Positions 18,001 to 26,667 of a stretch of 62,588 bases of DNA are shown here, one piece after another. The notes beneath the pieces are model-generated. The model worked only from the letters and a program-made list of their open reading frames with translations, did not search any database and had not been told where the DNA came from. The stretch's first letter is position 1. The number at the start of each line of letters is the position of its first letter. The DNA is from an uncultured Clostridia bacterium (GTDB lineage: Bacteria > Bacillota > Clostridia > Saccharofermentanales > DTU023), in assembly GCA_937922005.1 (NCBI GenBank), contig CAKZWV010000045.1, forward strand, positions 1 to 62,588, written 5' to 3'. The position numbers and the translations under genes were made by a program.

Positions 18001-20749
18001 GACCCAGCAAGAGGAGGAGTCGGCCCAAAAAACGCCAATCAGCAAAGCTGTAAAACCAATGACCAAAGCCCCCATCCTCCCTTATATGGGCTATGTGCCA
18101 GAATTTTGGCCTGCCCCCTACTATCCCTTTTCGGGCATTGATCTGCTCTGGTCTGCGGAAGATTTGGCTTACTTGCAAAAGGAATACCCTGCTTGGCTCT
18201 CTCAGGCCTTTATCAAGGAGCAGAAAACCCTGCTCCGGGCTCGCCAACAGCGGGATGGCCTAGATCGGAAAGAGGATGGGGCTAAGGTTGATCAGGCCTT
18301 CCAAGCCTCTATGGTCAAGAAGCCGCCCTTGCCTCCTAACTACAACCCTAAAAGTATAACAAGTGTCTTAGGTCCCCTTGCTTCTTGCTTAGACGAGGCC
18401 AACTCCTTATATGAATCCTCCCAACTGACCTTAAATCGCTATATATACAACTATATAGACAACCCTCCAAGCGGAAAAGACACCCTGTCTCCCGATGATC
18501 TCACCCTCTTCTTCCCTTTTCAGCCGCAAGAAGAGGCCAAAAGGATCCGCCAAGGGCTGGAAACCTATACAATGGCCTTTTCTCGGATGGTCAAGGCCCT
18601 TCATTTTGATTATGCGAAGATCCGCGAGCGCCAGCCAGACCTCCTCCCCCTGCCTCACTACGAGTTTTACCAGCTAATGAACCTGAGTAAAACCCGCTTT
18701 GAGATTGCCATCACCTGTCTGGAGGAGCTCCATGCCCAAGAACCCGATCTGAATGACGTCTGCTGGATGAAACTCATCCAGCGTTATCTTGCCCTAGAGA
18801 TCAGCAAGACCTATGAGCTGATCTCCCATGCTTCTTTTTACACCAAACATATCTATCATATCCTCTCCTATTCCATCGATGCCTTCACCGCCTATCGACC
18901 TCCCACGCTCCCGTCTATGGACGGAACTGACTCACCCCAAGCAAATCTCAAAGCCTTCCGCTGGCACCCCACACAAGAATCCAAGGAAATCCGTGAGGCT
19001 CTAATTAGCACCTTAACGGAAACCGGAGAGACAGTTGAAGCCTCATCCAAAGCTCCTCAACATCTTTTCATTTCTCTTGATGACGAGCAAATACTCCTTG
19101 CCCAAGCTCTCCAAGAAAGAAAGATATTCCTTACCGAAGTTTATCCTAAGCGGTCTGCCGAACTTTTTGCCCTCCTCCGCCTCATCCTCAAACAGCTTAA
19201 CTTGACGGATTTCTGGTTTTCCAACACGGAGTATAAGCTGGATCAGTCGGTCATGGACAGGGCCAAGGCCGATGCAGCTGTCCGCCATGAGACAAGCTCC
19301 ATCCCAGCATCAGAAATGGACACCCCAGAGGGGGGCGGCTTCGAACAGGGTACTTTCTTCGAGGACCAGTGTCAGTTGAGTCAGGAAGAACTTCGTAAAG
19401 ATATCCGAGAAACCCTCAGCCTCATCATGGAAGATCAGATCCCGCAAAGAGGGTTGGCCGAGCAAATCGCCGAAAGCAAGCAGGCAGCCGCAGAAAGCAC
19501 AGATGTCGGGATAAGAGAGCTGAGTCAAGAACAAAGTGGAGATCCAGACCAAGCCCTGAGACAGATCCAAGACCTCCTCCAGGTCACAGAGAAAGACCTG
19601 AAAATAATCCAAAAAGACAATGGGAAGAAGGCAACCCTGCCTGGGGACCATCCCCTCTCCCTCCTGGCTTATCTCTATCGGGAATATTTTGACAAGAAAG
19701 CGGTACGAATTCCCTATAAAACTTGGACTTGGGAAAAATCGCAGGTCCTCCAAGGCTGGCAACCTGAAAGTTTGTCTAACCAGGATCTTCAAGCTGCCTT
19801 CCAGGAGAAAATATTTCCACAAATACTGACCGAGCTTTTGACGACAGAGGCTCCCATCTATGAGACCTATATGAGGACGGTCCTCCAGCAAGAGCTCCAG
19901 GCCTATTGGAAGGTGAAAAAGCTAGATTGGCCCCAACAGCGGGCCTGCCTCAGTTTCATAGATAAAATGTCTATCGCAGAGCTCCTGGCTGACCGCCCTT
20001 ATGTGGCCATCTCAGAGCGCCCACAAGAATTCTTGGCGTGGACCCTAGCCCGTCAGATCAAACTTTCACAGGCCAAATGGACCGAGATTTGTCAGGAAAT
20101 CGAAGCTAATAGAGAGCCTAGTCAGGCTGGAAATACAAAGCCTGGAAATACAAAGGCTGACAGCGCTAAGACTGGAAATACAAGGAGTGAGAACGCAAAG
20201 AGTAGAAACGCTAAAGCTAAAAGGGGCAAGGCTGCTAAGTTAGTTCGTGCAGCCAAGGTCAAGATCCTCATTTTACCCTTTGAGATAGACCTGGCAAAGC
20301 TTTCCTCTTTCCGGGTGCCAGAAGCATCCCCTCCTTCTGTCCAAAAGACAGGGGGATCAGCCAGAAGACGAGGGACAAGAAAGCCTGACAATATTCCAAA
20401 GATGGAGTATTTGCAAGCTATGCTCTATTACACCGACTCAGTCCTCATGGAAAAGATGGGGAACAAGCCCCAGAAGTGGCCGAGTCTGGAAGAGTTTTTT
20501 TCCAACCAGCTCCTGAAGACTGATACACTCCAGCCCGTGGTCAAGGATTTTAGGATTAAGGGTTTGGCTAATTCCAAGCAAAATGCGAAGGATTGCCAGG
20601 ATTTCATCAAAGTTTGGGAGTTGCTGCGAGAAAAATATGTGCCTGAACTGGTAGACGAATCGGGAAAAGATGCGACTCAGGTAGGGGCCGAATCGGGAAA
20701 AGATGCCGATAAGGCGGAGAACTCGTTAGACGCTGCCAGCGACCTCTAG
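15059..20749 (+). CDS. Giant 1896-residue protein of unknown function
   Basis: I do not recognise this protein. The ATG at 15059 follows AAAGGAGACTGATCACC; an upstream in-frame TTG at 14957 lacks a ribosome site. There is no signal peptide and no membrane helix, so it should be cytosolic. Residues about 25-110 are strongly acidic, with a duplicated nine-residue unit DLDAxxTHN and many DLDD runs. A Pro-rich patch (PPPSPLLPPPRP) follows near 240. The rest looks alpha-helical and globular with many Trp/Tyr, broken by acidic linkers (near 930) and by a basic Asn/Thr/Lys repeat near 1695-1730 (NTKPGNTKADS, then AKSRNAKAKRGKAAK). Codon use matches its neighbours. It carries seven GGADTATTTG copies. 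A surface-display or secretion role is not supported. Confidence 0.8.
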   Translation: MQTPYPEEEQPSSSLSTTDLPENEHFHDDMAEKSSGELSDQADLDALLTHNDLDAPPTHNDLDDLDKLSDQTDLDKSSDLDDFDELEDGEVFYYDLEDMEEPEGIQGSERFYDAMDLECMEDLQDYLVDLERIFLDSRFQPQLEDLIRQIQLPPALLSSYPAIQAFVFFLEKISCYYWIPSSLFKTYLESPHDSSHAIDTDWNTPVAPAREDVQEYLPVKTISFDEFPPLGDLLIVEQILPPPSPLLPPPRPSHPQAASRWKNNLLAAQANLKRDLSIYQAQVEQVLAIFDPTIILLHSEFAHATLEEEIKNLEALYEESAINPSSYESTIANGATDLGSPTADVSHPRANFSYLYSSKADGQTSTWVRQRLSSFMKGWWPKKNKGHDASSTLETGSQPGGDALDDLPQYEQSDISSEEQANMQADGQALANRNLQQPYPAQDQAGKREAVQITDEEFACLSYWCRVLLPRTPSRKEMNQLKNNYFRPSGSLAAKSFDDKRKEYQSAYQMLTVHMTEHYQPRTGTAAEVEKEPITKEELARLVADHGESDLLSFLKSRLAVLNNLVTTMNQMAYGTKRDELYGDIFSTVWKGVETNPDILRMAVLETVDICNSCEELAYFLIAPGASLQAFARSTKNEGRQLPQLPPETKERADALCRRLLEAVPHLLLARQVQERWTLPAEVLAHTIKLNACNVKMSQIFWDMLCHSFLSSADSGPDAQPIWEENTSIPYAYQEFTKNTTNPLLLRLRNSHDTLFQVFPDKHKLWASQVNLPLDLGKYSLTPAAQPRNHQLTFLDHYGKAVILTHLAIMLIQKNPPIFSEYLSDLEQQYFKERDFAPFEDVPLDDPDFLFMLNREKTEMRPGHRLALAQFFKLAGKGAKGVFEEAFAATIQRTLDWLERNQSGLAILSQKPQLLAELFARVQVDDLEASSAQDELDDFESASAQEEDDKDNTAPNPDEAKVKALQTYWEAKSFLLFLLKQTQQEEESAQKTPISKAVKPMTKAPILPYMGYVPEFWPAPYYPFSGIDLLWSAEDLAYLQKEYPAWLSQAFIKEQKTLLRARQQRDGLDRKEDGAKVDQAFQASMVKKPPLPPNYNPKSITSVLGPLASCLDEANSLYESSQLTLNRYIYNYIDNPPSGKDTLSPDDLTLFFPFQPQEEAKRIRQGLETYTMAFSRMVKALHFDYAKIRERQPDLLPLPHYEFYQLMNLSKTRFEIAITCLEELHAQEPDLNDVCWMKLIQRYLALEISKTYELISHASFYTKHIYHILSYSIDAFTAYRPPTLPSMDGTDSPQANLKAFRWHPTQESKEIREALISTLTETGETVEASSKAPQHLFISLDDEQILLAQALQERKIFLTEVYPKRSAELFALLRLILKQLNLTDFWFSNTEYKLDQSVMDRAKADAAVRHETSSIPASEMDTPEGGGFEQGTFFEDQCQLSQEELRKDIRETLSLIMEDQIPQRGLAEQIAESKQAAAESTDVGIRELSQEQSGDPDQALRQIQDLLQVTEKDLKIIQKDNGKKATLPGDHPLSLLAYLYREYFDKKAVRIPYKTWTWEKSQVLQGWQPESLSNQDLQAAFQEKIFPQILTELLTTEAPIYETYMRTVLQQELQAYWKVKKLDWPQQRACLSFIDKMSIAELLADRPYVAISERPQEFLAWTLARQIKLSQAKWTEICQEIEANREPSQAGNTKPGNTKADSAKTGNTRSENAKSRNAKAKRGKAAKLVRAAKVKILILPFEIDLAKLSSFRVPEASPPSVQKTGGSARRRGTRKPDNIPKMEYLQAMLYYTDSVLMEKMGNKPQKWPSLEEFFSNQLLKTDTLQPVVKDFRIKGLANSKQNAKDCQDFIKVWELLREKYVPELVDESGKDATQVGAESGKDADKAENSLDAASDL
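15185..15238 (+). repeat. Two 27-bp tandem units in the giant gene
   Basis: Two adjacent 27-base copies encoding DLDALLTHN and DLDAPPTHN, then degenerate DLD units. In-frame duplication. Confidence 0.8.
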
Positions 20750-20920
20750 GGTGCCGGTGTCCAACCTGGCTTGGGGCGACCTTGTAAGTGGGCAGGGAAA
20801 CCGGTATAATTGACAAGGAGGAAGTTTCCGGAGTCAGGCCAAACTGACGCTCCCTTCAAAAAAGAGTAGGGTCGTGGCATTGGGAGCATTTGCGGCCGTT
20901 CTCATAAAAAAGGAGAGATT

Positions 20921-22708
20921 ATGGACATCTTTCAGTTTATTACCCTGGCAGGCGGAGTAGCCGTCTTCCTCTATGGCATGCTGATCATGGGGGAGGGGCT
21001 GCAGCAGGCGACGAGTGATAAGATGCAAAACCTCTTGGCGAGCCTGACGAGCAATTTGTTTAAAGCGGTGGCTTTGGGAGCTGTTGTCACGGCCGTCATT
21101 CAATCCTCATCTGCCACCACCGTCATGGTCGTAGGTTTGGTTAACTCAGGGATTATGGCCTTGAATCAGGCGGTTGGCGTCATCATGGGAGCTAATATTG
21201 GTACTACCATTACGGCCTGGATCTTAAGTCTTTCTGGGGTGGAGGGCAATAGTTTTCTCCTGCGTCTTTTAAACCCCTCTGGTTTTTCTCCAATTCTAGC
21301 GGTTATTGGGATTTATCTTATTTTTTCAAAGAAGGACCATCGCAAGTCGATTGGCATGATCTTTTTTGGCTTTGCCCTTCTTATGATGGGCATGGAAGTC
21401 ATGGCCCAATCCGTCGCTCCCCTTCAGGAATCGCCAAAATTCACCTCTCTCTTCTTGTTATTCAAAAATCCCCTTTTGGGCGTCTTGGCCGGGGCCGTCC
21501 TCACGGCCATTATTCAGAGTTCGTCGGCCTCTGTAGGTATCTTGCAGGCCTTGGCTTCTACGGGTGGGGTCACCTGGGGTGCTGCCATTCCCATTATCAT
21601 GGGGCAAAATATCGGGACCTGTGTCACAGCCTTGCTGTCTGGTATTGGAGCCAAGAAAAACGCCAAGCGGGCAGCCATCTTGCACCTTTTATTTAACTCG
21701 GTGGGCACGGTCATCGTTTTTGCGTTTTTTTATCTCGTCAATGCCTTCAAAGGCTTTTCCTTTTTAGATAACCCGGTGAGTGTGGTTGGAATCGCTACTT
21801 TCCATACTGCCTTCAACTTGGCCGTCACTGTCATTTTATTGCCCTTTCACAATCAATTGGTCTCGCTTTCCAAATTGATCATTCCCGATCAGGCCCCCAA
21901 AGAAATAGGAGCCTTGGTCACAGAACACGACGAAATACTCCAGATGCTCGATCCTCGTTTCCTCGAATCCCCAGGTTTCGCTCTCACTAAGGCCTTTGAG
22001 GCTATGAAGAAGATGCACCAGGTCTGTAGCCAGGCTCTCATCACCACCGCCTCTATGCTCGATGATGCAAGCTCCGATAAGTTAGCTCAGGTAAGCGACC
22101 ATGAAGAAGTGGTCGATCAATTTGAAGATGCCTTACAGAGCTACCTTCTCCAGATTAGCCAGCAGACTCTGAGCAACCAAGAGGCCTTGGAACTCAATAT
22201 CATGATGCATACCATCAATGACTTGGAACGGATGTCTGACCATACGGTCCATGTAGCCGAGCTTCTCGTAAAACAAAAAAAAATGGGAGACAACTTCTCC
22301 GGAGCTGCTAAGAACGAATTAAAAATCATGCTCGATGCGGTCATCGAAACCATTACGATCACGGGGGAGTATTTGCAAGATCAAAAGCTCAATCGAAGTG
22401 CTGATATTGAGGCTTTGGAAGAGATCATTGATAACCTAGAGATTGACCTCCAAGACCGACACATTGAGCGCCTAAAGAAGGGCTATTGTACAGTAGAGGC
22501 AGGCTTTATGTATTCTGATATTTTGGCCGCCCTAGAAAGAATCAGTGATTATTGCACCAATATTTCTTTCTATTTTAGCGATGTTATGGATGGCAAATAT
22601 GACCGCCACCAGTACAAATCTAGGATGCAGCAAAACAATTCGCACTTTAATGAGTCTTTTGCGACTTATCGGGATAAGTACGCCCTACCGGCCTTAGAAG
22701 GGGCGTAA
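20921..22708 (+). CDS. Na/phosphate cotransporter (NptA type) with PhoU-like domain
   Basis: 595 residues. The first 320 form the membrane part with two inverted halves, each bearing the QSSSA signature (IQSSSATTVMVV near 65 and IQSSSASVGILQ near 205), the hallmark of the NptA/PNaS family. Residues about 350-580 are a cytosolic helical domain resembling PhoU, with repeated ExxxD-type metal sites and NDLERMSDH. It imports inorganic phosphate with sodium; the PhoU-like tail probably senses or gates. Start fixed by AAAAAAGGAGAGATT. The next gene begins four bases after its stop, so the two are probably co-transcribed. Confidence 0.93.
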   Translation: MDIFQFITLAGGVAVFLYGMLIMGEGLQQATSDKMQNLLASLTSNLFKAVALGAVVTAVIQSSSATTVMVVGLVNSGIMALNQAVGVIMGANIGTTITAWILSLSGVEGNSFLLRLLNPSGFSPILAVIGIYLIFSKKDHRKSIGMIFFGFALLMMGMEVMAQSVAPLQESPKFTSLFLLFKNPLLGVLAGAVLTAIIQSSSASVGILQALASTGGVTWGAAIPIIMGQNIGTCVTALLSGIGAKKNAKRAAILHLLFNSVGTVIVFAFFYLVNAFKGFSFLDNPVSVVGIATFHTAFNLAVTVILLPFHNQLVSLSKLIIPDQAPKEIGALVTEHDEILQMLDPRFLESPGFALTKAFEAMKKMHQVCSQALITTASMLDDASSDKLAQVSDHEEVVDQFEDALQSYLLQISQQTLSNQEALELNIMMHTINDLERMSDHTVHVAELLVKQKKMGDNFSGAAKNELKIMLDAVIETITITGEYLQDQKLNRSADIEALEEIIDNLEIDLQDRHIERLKKGYCTVEAGFMYSDILAALERISDYCTNISFYFSDVMDGKYDRHQYKSRMQQNNSHFNESFATYRDKYALPALEGA

Positions 22709-22711
22709 GGC

Positions 22712-23806
22712 ATGCGGCCTAAGTATGAGCGGTGCAGGGGGGAGCGTCAAGAAGATGTGCGGCCTGAGGATGAGCGCTCAAATAATAACCTGCTCCGAAA
22801 TAACCCTTCTCAAGACCTGCAATCTAGGCAGCGTTTTCTTTTTTTCTTTCTTCTTTTTTGTGTTTTCTGGCTTGCTGTGGGAGTCAGCTATCTTTTGTAC
22901 CGCTTTCAGATTCATTCGACGAAACCTAGCCGGGCAGATTGCTGCGAAGTCGTACCTGCTTCTTTAACCCAGGTCTCCCGGAGGCCTGAGTCCCAGGAAA
23001 CGAAAATTTCTTCGCCTGCGGAAAGCTCTTCGCCTACGAAAACCTCTCCCGCTACGGAAACTTCTTCCACTACGGAAACCTCTTTCACTACGGAAACTTC
23101 TTTTGCTACGGAAACCTCTGATGCAGCTAAAGCTTTATCCTCAACTGAATCTTCATCTACGGTGGAACCTTCTTCTACGCCGGATTCTTCTACGTCGAAT
23201 GCTTCTGCAGGGGCATCTTCTATTTTAGCGCTTCTTGATCCATCCCAAGGGGCACGACGTGTGGTCCTAGATATTCAACCTCAAATTCAAAGGGTATGGA
23301 ACTATTGTGCTCCGACGACGGTATCCATGATCCTCCAGAGCCAGGGAATTGAAATTTCGCAAGAAGTCCTGGCCCAGGAAATGGGCACGGCAGAGCCCTT
23401 TGGAACCCATAATGCTGATGCCATTGATGTTTTGAATCGTCACCTAGAAAGCAAAGCAGAATCAGGGAAGATACAGGTGATCTATACGCTGGCAACGGTA
23501 ACAAGCGGGGCAAGGGATTCTGAGGATATGCGTCTTTTTCTGGAGCGACTATTGGAGAATATAGATCATGGCTACCCCATGTATTACACTTTTGATGTCA
23601 GTAAGATCTATCCCGGCCGCAAAGGGGAGCACAATGTCATTGGCATTGGCTATGCTTTAGATGAGGCAGGTGACGTGGAAAAGCTGTATTATTGGGATCC
23701 CGATCCAACGGTACAAGATCCGGTATATAAGGGCCTCAAAGTTGTCAGTCCAACCAAGCTCCTCGATGCTATGACCAGTTGTGTAGAACCGAATTATGGG
23801 TGGTAG
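22712..23806 (+). CDS. Membrane-tethered C39-like peptidase domain protein
   Basis: 364 residues. A basic, charged N-terminus of about 45 residues precedes one membrane helix (FLFFFLLFCVFWLAVGVSYLLY), so the rest should lie outside the cell. Residues about 100-165 are a Ser/Thr/Glu linker built from 18-bp DNA repeats. The last 180 residues match the C39_2 papain-like family: Cys-containing RVWNYCAPTTVSMIL, then HNVIGIGYAL with the His and YWDPDP with the Asp. It may cleave peptides or peptidoglycan cross-bridges, or be inactive as an enzyme; the triad looks intact. No separate ribosome site is obvious, consistent with translational coupling to the gene before. Confidence 0.8.
   Translation: MRPKYERCRGERQEDVRPEDERSNNNLLRNNPSQDLQSRQRFLFFFLLFCVFWLAVGVSYLLYRFQIHSTKPSRADCCEVVPASLTQVSRRPESQETKISSPAESSSPTKTSPATETSSTTETSFTTETSFATETSDAAKALSSTESSSTVEPSSTPDSSTSNASAGASSILALLDPSQGARRVVLDIQPQIQRVWNYCAPTTVSMILQSQGIEISQEVLAQEMGTAEPFGTHNADAIDVLNRHLESKAESGKIQVIYTLATVTSGARDSEDMRLFLERLLENIDHGYPMYYTFDVSKIYPGRKGEHNVIGIGYALDEAGDVEKLYYWDPDPTVQDPVYKGLKVVSPTKLLDAMTSCVEPNYGW
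23033..23122 (+). repeat. Five 18-bp tandem repeats in the C39-like gene
   Basis: Units of the form RCTACGGAAACYTCTTYC, encoding T-E-T-S-x-x, form part of the extracellular linker. Whole codons, so length can change without frameshift. Confidence 0.8.
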
Positions 23807-23819
23807 ACGACTAAATAAA

Positions 23820-23856
23820 AAACCGGAAGGTCTACGAAGCTAGCCTTCCGGTTTTC
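23820..23856. terminator. Bidirectional terminator between C39-like gene and glpF
   Basis: AACCGGAAGG ... CCTTCCGGTT with a 13-base loop, A-run before and TTTTC after. Serves convergent genes. Confidence 0.8.
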
Positions 23857-23968
23857 TTTATTAATAATCTTGATGGATCGACCTGTAACCTATATAAGCT
23901 TTTCAGAAATCCTTGCAAGGAAGCAAGTGGGACCTGCGAGCCGTGGCCGTCCATTTAGACCCTAAACT

Positions 23969-24697
23969 TTATAGGAATCCAGGCAGGGAGGCAAGGGCAT
24001 TGTAAAGCCCGACCCCAAGCAATCCTCCGATGATGGGGCCAACGACTGGAATCCAGCTATAGCCCCAATCCGGATCCTTCTTTTTGAAAGGCAGAACAGC
24101 ATAGGCAAGGCGGGGCCCCAAGTCTCTAGCGGGGTTAATGGCATAGCCGGTCAGACCACCAAGAGACATGCCAATGGAAACAATAATTCCAAAGACCAAG
24201 AGGTAATTCAAGCCACCAGCGACTTCTCCAACCTGGGCAATCCCTTTGATGGCGAAAACCAGGATCAGGGTACCCATGATTTCTGAAAACAAATTGTGGA
24301 AAGTATTGCGGACGGATGGGGCCGTGCAGAAGCATCCACGCTGGACAGCTACTTCCTCTGTGGCCTGGAACTGAGGCCGGAAAAGTAAATAGACAATCAC
24401 AGCCCCCAGGAAGGCCCCAAGCATTTGAGCCATAATATAGGTTGGGACATCCCCCCAGGCTACTGATCCTTCAGCCGCTAGGGCAATCGTTAAAGCGGGG
24501 TTAAAGCTGGCCCCTGAGGCAGTGCCAAAGGTAAAGGCTGGAAGCATGACAGCCAGACCCCAGGCCAGGGTAATTTGGACGGGTCCAGCGCCTTTCATGC
24601 CGGATTTATTGAGGGTAACATTGGCAACGACACCGTCACCGAGGATAATGAGCAGACAGGTACCGATCAATTCTGCCCAAAATATCGTCATAGTCAT
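23969..24697 (-). CDS. glpF: Glycerol uptake facilitator (aquaglyceroporin)
   Basis: 242 residues, six membrane helices. Both pore motifs are present: NPALTIAL near 65 and NPARDLGPR near 190; GYAINPARD with Asp after the second NPA is typical of glycerol-conducting rather than water-only channels. It lets glycerol diffuse in for phosphorylation by GlpK. Ribosome site GAAAGGAGAG lies just before the start. Last gene of the glycerol operon, 69 bases after glpK. Confidence 0.93.
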   Translation of the reverse strand: MTMTIFWAELIGTCLLIILGDGVVANVTLNKSGMKGAGPVQITLAWGLAVMLPAFTFGTASGASFNPALTIALAAEGSVAWGDVPTYIMAQMLGAFLGAVIVYLLFRPQFQATEEVAVQRGCFCTAPSVRNTFHNLFSEIMGTLILVFAIKGIAQVGEVAGGLNYLLVFGIIVSIGMSLGGLTGYAINPARDLGPRLAYAVLPFKKKDPDWGYSWIPVVGPIIGGLLGVGLYNALASLPGFL

Positions 24698-24766
24698 AGA
24701 TTCTCTCCTTTCTGAAGAATCGTCCCCAAAATGGGGGCGATGCAGCCCAACTCAAAGAACCAGGCC

Positions 24767-26266
24767 CTAGTCTTCGTCTTTCGCCCAATCAAAGGACCGG
24801 GTCACAGCCTTCTTCCAGCCCTTGAGCTTCTTGGCCCGCTCCTCTTCGGGCATGGTGGGGTTGAAAACTTTAGAGATTTGCCAATTCTTCTTGACATCCT
24901 CAGTGGAGCTCCAGAAACCGACCGCCAGGCCTGCCAGGTAAGAGGCCCCCATGGCCGTGGTCTCAATACAGGCGGGACGGTTGACAGGGACGTTGACAAT
25001 ATCCGACTGGAATTGCATCAAGAAATTATTCATAGATGCGCCACCATCCACCTTGAGCGAAGCTAGGTCAATGTTCGAATCCTCTTGCATGGCCTTCAAG
25101 ACATCATTGGTCAGATAGGCCAGGGACTCTAGGGTGGCCCGAACCACATGTTTCTTATTGACGCCCCTTGTAAGCCCCACAATGCAGCCCCGGGCATACT
25201 GGTCCCAATAGGGTGCCCCTAGGCCGGTAAAGGCTGGAACCACATAACAGCCATTGGTATCAGGTACATTCTCTGCCATATACTCCGAATCCGGAGCCGT
25301 ATCGACAATCCGCATCTCGTCACGGAGCCACTGGATGGCAGCCCCCGCAACGAAAATAGAACCCTCAAGGGCATAGTTCACTTTTCCGTCCAAGCCCCAG
25401 GCGATGGTTGTAACTAGGCCATTCTTCGAGAAAACTGGTTTTTCGCCCGTATTCATTAACATGAAGCAGCCTGTTCCATAGGTGTTCTTCGCCTCCCCCA
25501 TTTCAAAACAGGCCTGGCCAAAGAGGGCGGCTTGCTGATCACCAGCAGCCCCGCCAATGGGAATCGACCCACCAAAGAAAGTGGAATCCGTCTCCCCATA
25601 GACACAAGAAGAGGGCATGGGCTTTGGCAAAATCTGCTTAGGGATATTGAGGATAGAAAGAATTTCATCATCCCACTCCAGAGTATTGATATTGAAAATC
25701 ATGGTCCGGGAAGCATTCGAATAGTCCGTCACATGGACCTTCCCCCGAGTCAGCTTCCAAATCAGCCAAGACTCCACGTTTCCAAAGAGGATTTCTCCCT
25801 TTTCAGCCCGCTCCCGGACCCCTTCCACATGGTCCAAAATCCATTTGATCTTGGTCCCAGAGAAGTAAGCATCGATAACCAGACCCGTTTTCTCCCGGAT
25901 TTTATCCGTATAGCCCTGGGCCTTGAGCTCGTCACAATACTCGGAAGTCCGGCGGCACTGCCAGACAATGGCATTATAGACCGGGTCTCCCGTATTCTTG
26001 TCCCAAAGGATGGTGGTTTCACGTTGGTTGGTAATGCCGATAGCCGCAATATCGGCGGCCGTTGCGCCAACGCTCTGCATGGCCTCCACAGCAACCCCGA
26101 GTTGGGTGGACCAGATTTCGTTAGCGTCATGCTCTACCCAGCCTGGTTTAGGGAATATTTGCCGAAATTCTTTCTGAGCAACAGCGCAGACTTCGCCTTT
26201 GACATTAAAAAGAATACAGCGATTACTGGTGGTACCGGCATCCAGTGCCATAACATACTTAGCCAT
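24767..26266 (-). CDS. glpK: Glycerol kinase
   Basis: 499 residues, full length. Phosphorylates glycerol to sn-glycerol-3-phosphate with ATP in the cytosol. Seen: N-terminal ATP motif MALDAGTTSNRCILF, GITNQRETTILWD, WLIWKLT, the AGDQQAALFGQ segment and C-terminal GGASMNNFLMQFQSD with ETTAMGASYLAGLA. Ribosome site CAAAGGAGAATCCTT. It is coupled in the operon to the two flavoprotein genes upstream, which oxidise its product. Downstream facilitator glpF supplies its substrate. A GGADTATTTG copy lies in the coding sequence (26152). Confidence 0.97.
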   Translation of the reverse strand: MAKYVMALDAGTTSNRCILFNVKGEVCAVAQKEFRQIFPKPGWVEHDANEIWSTQLGVAVEAMQSVGATAADIAAIGITNQRETTILWDKNTGDPVYNAIVWQCRRTSEYCDELKAQGYTDKIREKTGLVIDAYFSGTKIKWILDHVEGVRERAEKGEILFGNVESWLIWKLTRGKVHVTDYSNASRTMIFNINTLEWDDEILSILNIPKQILPKPMPSSCVYGETDSTFFGGSIPIGGAAGDQQAALFGQACFEMGEAKNTYGTGCFMLMNTGEKPVFSKNGLVTTIAWGLDGKVNYALEGSIFVAGAAIQWLRDEMRIVDTAPDSEYMAENVPDTNGCYVVPAFTGLGAPYWDQYARGCIVGLTRGVNKKHVVRATLESLAYLTNDVLKAMQEDSNIDLASLKVDGGASMNNFLMQFQSDIVNVPVNRPACIETTAMGASYLAGLAVGFWSSTEDVKKNWQISKVFNPTMPEEERAKKLKGWKKAVTRSFDWAKDED

Positions 26267-26316
26267 AAGGATTCTCCTTTGCTAGTTTAGCTTGCTCCTG
26301 TGAGCTTCATTGGTGG

Positions 26317-26667
26317 TTAGGATTCTATATCACGAGTCACAACAAAATTGACTTCGCTACCCAAAATCTTCGGAACCACGACTTCGCCTCGATGTACGGG
26401 GGGCTTGAGTTTAACGTGATTCAAAAGCTTCATGGCCTTAAAAATATCTTCTTTGGGAATGGCCTGATCCGTTTTCACAGAAACCCGGGGGTGGGCCAGA
26501 GAGTCCACCTTAACCGTGGACGTCACCACTCGCATGGGATGAAGAAGTTCCTCCTTCCCATAAACAGCCCCCTTCGGACAGGAATTCCCCGTAACCTGAT
26601 ATCCATTTTCCTCATCTACCTTCAAATGGCAGCCTTTTGGACACACTATACATATTAATTCTTTCAT
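26317..26667 (-). CDS. DUF1667 cysteine-rich protein of the glycerol operon
   Basis: 116 residues with four Cys in CIVCPKGC ... GNSCPKGA, a probable metal or Fe-S site. This family (DUF1667) typically sits with GlpA-like and GlpB-like flavoproteins in anaerobic Firmicutes, and here its ATG overlaps the stop of the flavoprotein gene (26664-26667). It plausibly takes the place of GlpC as the small electron-transfer partner; that is inference from position. A C-terminal region of about 70 residues contains the KPPVHRGEVVVP segment. Confidence 0.85.
   Translation of the reverse strand: MKELICIVCPKGCHLKVDEENGYQVTGNSCPKGAVYGKEELLHPMRVVTSTVKVDSLAHPRVSVKTDQAIPKEDIFKAMKLLNHVKLKPPVHRGEVVVPKILGSEVNFVVTRDIES

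Noticed and set aside
25532..26290. 252-codon plus-strand frame antisense to glpK
   Set aside because: Shadow of glpK, whose motifs are complete.
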